From the NCBI GenBank assembly GCA_030581615.1, contig JAKTTT010000030.1, forward strand, positions 124,001 to 188,000: DNA of 64,000 nucleotides. The letters are read 5' to 3'. This DNA comes from Alloascoidea africana. Its lineage: Eukaryota; Ascomycota; Alloascoideomycetes; Alloascoideales; Alloascoideaceae. The position numbers and the translations under genes are program-made. This document shows, piece by piece, positions 62,015 through 64,000 of this stretch (position 1 is the first letter of the stretch; each line of letters begins with the position of its first letter). The notes below the pieces were generated by a model. That model had not been told where the DNA came from. It did no database searches and was given only the letters and a program-made list of their open reading frames with translations.

Positions 62015-64000
62015 ATGGCATTTAAATCCTTTACCGTGGTCTCTCGCCATGCTGCACTGGCCAAGAACCTGTTTGTGGCTTCCACTTTATCATCTCAGCC
62101 TGCGTTCTTCAACGCTACCCCTTTTATTACCAGGAACCAGCTTGTGCTTGAATCCAATGCTAATGGTACTACTGGTAACAACGGCCCACAAGATTCGGGG
62201 TTCCAGAATACAAATGGAAATAACAGCACCCAGCAAACTGGAGTAGCTGCTTCTTCCACAGGAGATGAGGATTCACAGAGAAGGTGGCAAGTCCGGCAGC
62301 ACCAGATGAGCCATCAAATCAACAAGAAACACGAGCTTCACAGACACAAATTGCCACTGCTATCAGAGCAAAATAGAGAGTATCTAAATGGCCACTCTTC
62401 CCGGTTATCGTTACTACATGACTCTCGAAATGATGGCATTGCCATTGCGGAAAGTGGCAACGGGGAAATGACAAGGCAGGTTATGCGATCTTCGAGCACA
62501 GGAATTATTAGTTCATCCCAATCTGCACACATTGATGCCCACGTCCGCGATCTCGGAGACTCACAGCATTCTTCGCAGATACTTGGCAAACCCCACACTT
62601 TTCAGGCATCGCCTCTTGATAGAGTGAACTTGGCAATCAGCAAAGCGTTCTCTGTTCGGGACTATACCAGTGTGCTCCACCAATACGAGTTACTGAAAAA
62701 ACAAAATTTAAGACTATCAAATCTAGACCTTTACAATAAGGTACTTTACTCGATTTCGAAGTATGAATTAAGCGATGATGTAACTTTGGAAGACAAAATG
62801 ACCAGCTTAATGACGGTATATGCAGATATGCTCTCCGAACTGGTCACACCTGATTCGAAGACCTATGTGATGGTAGTGGACACTCTTCTCGATGGTGCGC
62901 AGTTATGCTTAAAAACAAAAGACACAATACCTACGTTTGAAAAAGCTGCTGGCAGGCATGGACCAACTGCCTTAGAGCCAGTTAGTCGAGCTGTGAATAG
63001 TATGAGGCAGGAAGGCGCTGCTTATTTGCAGATAGCCATCGATGTTTTGTTTGCCAGTATGCCTGCGCAAAGAAAGCACTATCCTATTTGGATTTATGAA
63101 AAAGTTCTGGCGTTGTTTGTGGGGTTTAACAGCCCTACAGTTAAACCAAGACTAGTCAGCATGGTGAAGGTTATGGAAAAGAGTGGACTTGAGCTGAACG
63201 AAGCTCTTTATGTGGATTTAATAAAAGCGTTTGGAACAATAGGGGACATTGATTCCGCGCTTTGTGTCTATGAAGATTACAAGAAAAACTTTCCCAAGTT
63301 GAAGACCGAGGAACACGGCGAATATTCCGTTTATGGAGCTTTGATTGAGTCCTATTTAAAATGCGGACAAGTTTCTGAGGCCCAAAATTTTATGGAGAAG
63401 GTGATTTCTCGTGATGATGGTGTACTGAACAATTTCCTTACATCATCGTTTGTCTCTGGATGTCTTTCAGTAGGCAATGCGACAACTGCTTATGAACAAC
63501 TTCTTTTAATCAAGTCAAGGTTTCATCTAAGTTCAGACGATGAAGAAGTCTTGCTGGAGAGAATTTTTAATATCACTTGCCAGCAGAACGATTTTGATCT
63601 CGCTTCTTCCATTTTGGATGCTTTGAATGTTGAGAGTTCTCTATCAGCAGACAAGACGAATACGATGCGCTTATCAGGCGTTTTATCAGATCTTGTATTG
63701 CAATACGTCAAGAAAGATGATCTAAATCAAGTTCTTCGCCTTGTTCAAGAAGCGGAGATTAAAGCATCCTTCTTTGATGAAACCACTATCCTGAAGGTGT
63801 TCAAGTATTTGGTTTCAACACAAGGAAGTGCTGTGGAAGCCTTCCGAATGGTTAAAAGTCAAGTGGACATACTAGTTACACTGTACTCTAAACACGAACG
63901 CGTTAGTAGCAAGGATAAGGACATGTTGCCTGTTCACGATCAACAACAAGAAGTGTGCGGCGCATTATTTGATGGTATTGTTCAGGTTTTGAATGAACAT
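62015..64000 (+). CDS. Mitochondrial PPR-like protein (partial, runs off the right edge)
   Basis: An open frame of 662 codons from the ATG at 62015 to the last base of the window, with no stop; it has no 3' end here. The N-terminus (MAFKSFTVVSRHAALAKNLF) is basic and non-acidic, a plausible mitochondrial presequence. A Ser/Asn/Gln-rich linker follows to ~residue 200. After that come paired helices with degenerate 35-residue pentatricopeptide character, for example Y-V-D-L-I-K-A-F-G-T-I-G-D-I-D-S-A-L-C-V-Y-E and Y-G-A-L-I-E-S-Y-L-K-C-G-Q-V-S-E-A. Yeast PPR proteins of this shape (Sov1, Rmd9, Pet309 class) bind mitochondrial transcripts. I cannot tell which one it is. Shadow frames on other strands should not be annotated. 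Confidence 0.8.
   Translation, partial: MAFKSFTVVSRHAALAKNLFVASTLSSQPAFFNATPFITRNQLVLESNANGTTGNNGPQDSGFQNTNGNNSTQQTGVAASSTGDEDSQRRWQVRQHQMSHQINKKHELHRHKLPLLSEQNREYLNGHSSRLSLLHDSRNDGIAIAESGNGEMTRQVMRSSSTGIISSSQSAHIDAHVRDLGDSQHSSQILGKPHTFQASPLDRVNLAISKAFSVRDYTSVLHQYELLKKQNLRLSNLDLYNKVLYSISKYELSDDVTLEDKMTSLMTVYADMLSELVTPDSKTYVMVVDTLLDGAQLCLKTKDTIPTFEKAAGRHGPTALEPVSRAVNSMRQEGAAYLQIAIDVLFASMPAQRKHYPIWIYEKVLALFVGFNSPTVKPRLVSMVKVMEKSGLELNEALYVDLIKAFGTIGDIDSALCVYEDYKKNFPKLKTEEHGEYSVYGALIESYLKCGQVSEAQNFMEKVISRDDGVLNNFLTSSFVSGCLSVGNATTAYEQLLLIKSRFHLSSDDEEVLLERIFNITCQQNDFDLASSILDALNVESSLSADKTNTMRLSGVLSDLVLQYVKKDDLNQVLRLVQEAEIKASFFDETTILKVFKYLVSTQGSAVEAFRMVKSQVDILVTLYSKHERVSSKDKDMLPVHDQQQEVCGALFDGIVQVLNEH

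Overview
The window is nuclear DNA from a budding yeast (Saccharomycotina). The proteins are typical ascomycete-yeast orthologues (TRM12, STO1, FAF1, HIS6, GLN1, CQD1, ABP1, GPA2, CPA2, CDS1, FTR1, a GH17 wall glucanase). Spacing is moderately compact and the introns are short, with GTAAGT/GTATGT donors and a CTAAC-type branch site close to the acceptor. Seven genes carry at least 13 introns between them, which is dense for a yeast, and an Aquarius (AQR/Cwf11) spliceosomal helicase, absent from S. cerevisiae, is present. Together these point to an early-diverging lineage; I cannot name the species. CTG falls on invariant leucines (GPA2 S-P-L, XYL2 G-L-L), so CUG appears to be read as Leu. Several long reading frames open with TTG or GTG; I moved those starts to ATG.

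Layout. 1-6.1 kb: a CRZ1-like calcineurin-pathway zinc-finger factor downstream of TRM12, both on the minus strand. 8.9-16.7 kb: a possible sugar block made of a xylitol dehydrogenase (XYL2) with an odd charged tail, a five-exon Zn2Cys6 regulator and a convergent HGT1-like sugar transporter. 18.6-28.4 kb: STO1 (three exons), HIS6 and FAF1 on a shared 146-bp promoter, GLN1 with a GATA/CCAAT promoter, and an uncharacterised coiled-coil protein. 28.4-35.2 kb: a gene desert holding one intron-bearing tRNA-Ser(GCU), a solo LTR with a perfect target-site duplication beside that tRNA, an older LTR scrap and a broken Ty3/gypsy fossil. 35.2-51.1 kb: five consecutive minus-strand genes (AQR, CPA2, GPA2, ABP1, CQD1). 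52.3-64 kb: plus-strand genes: a short-chain dehydrogenase, FTR1, CDS1, a secreted GH17 protein and a PPR-like mitochondrial protein that runs off the right edge.

How the genes fit together. Most are unlinked housekeeping functions. The clearest functional neighbourhood is XYL2 / zinc-cluster regulator / sugar transporter, which could be a small pentose or polyol utilisation block. CPA2 has a mitochondrial-type presequence and two Gcn4-type sites in its promoter, and GLN1 carries GATA, CCAAT and Gcn4-type elements, so both look amino-acid/nitrogen regulated. I see no CRISPR, rRNA, prophage or plasmid features and no clearly novel multi-gene system. The best unusual signals are the XYL2 tail, the sugar block, the tRNA-targeted LTRs, retained AQR, and the ABP1 repeats.
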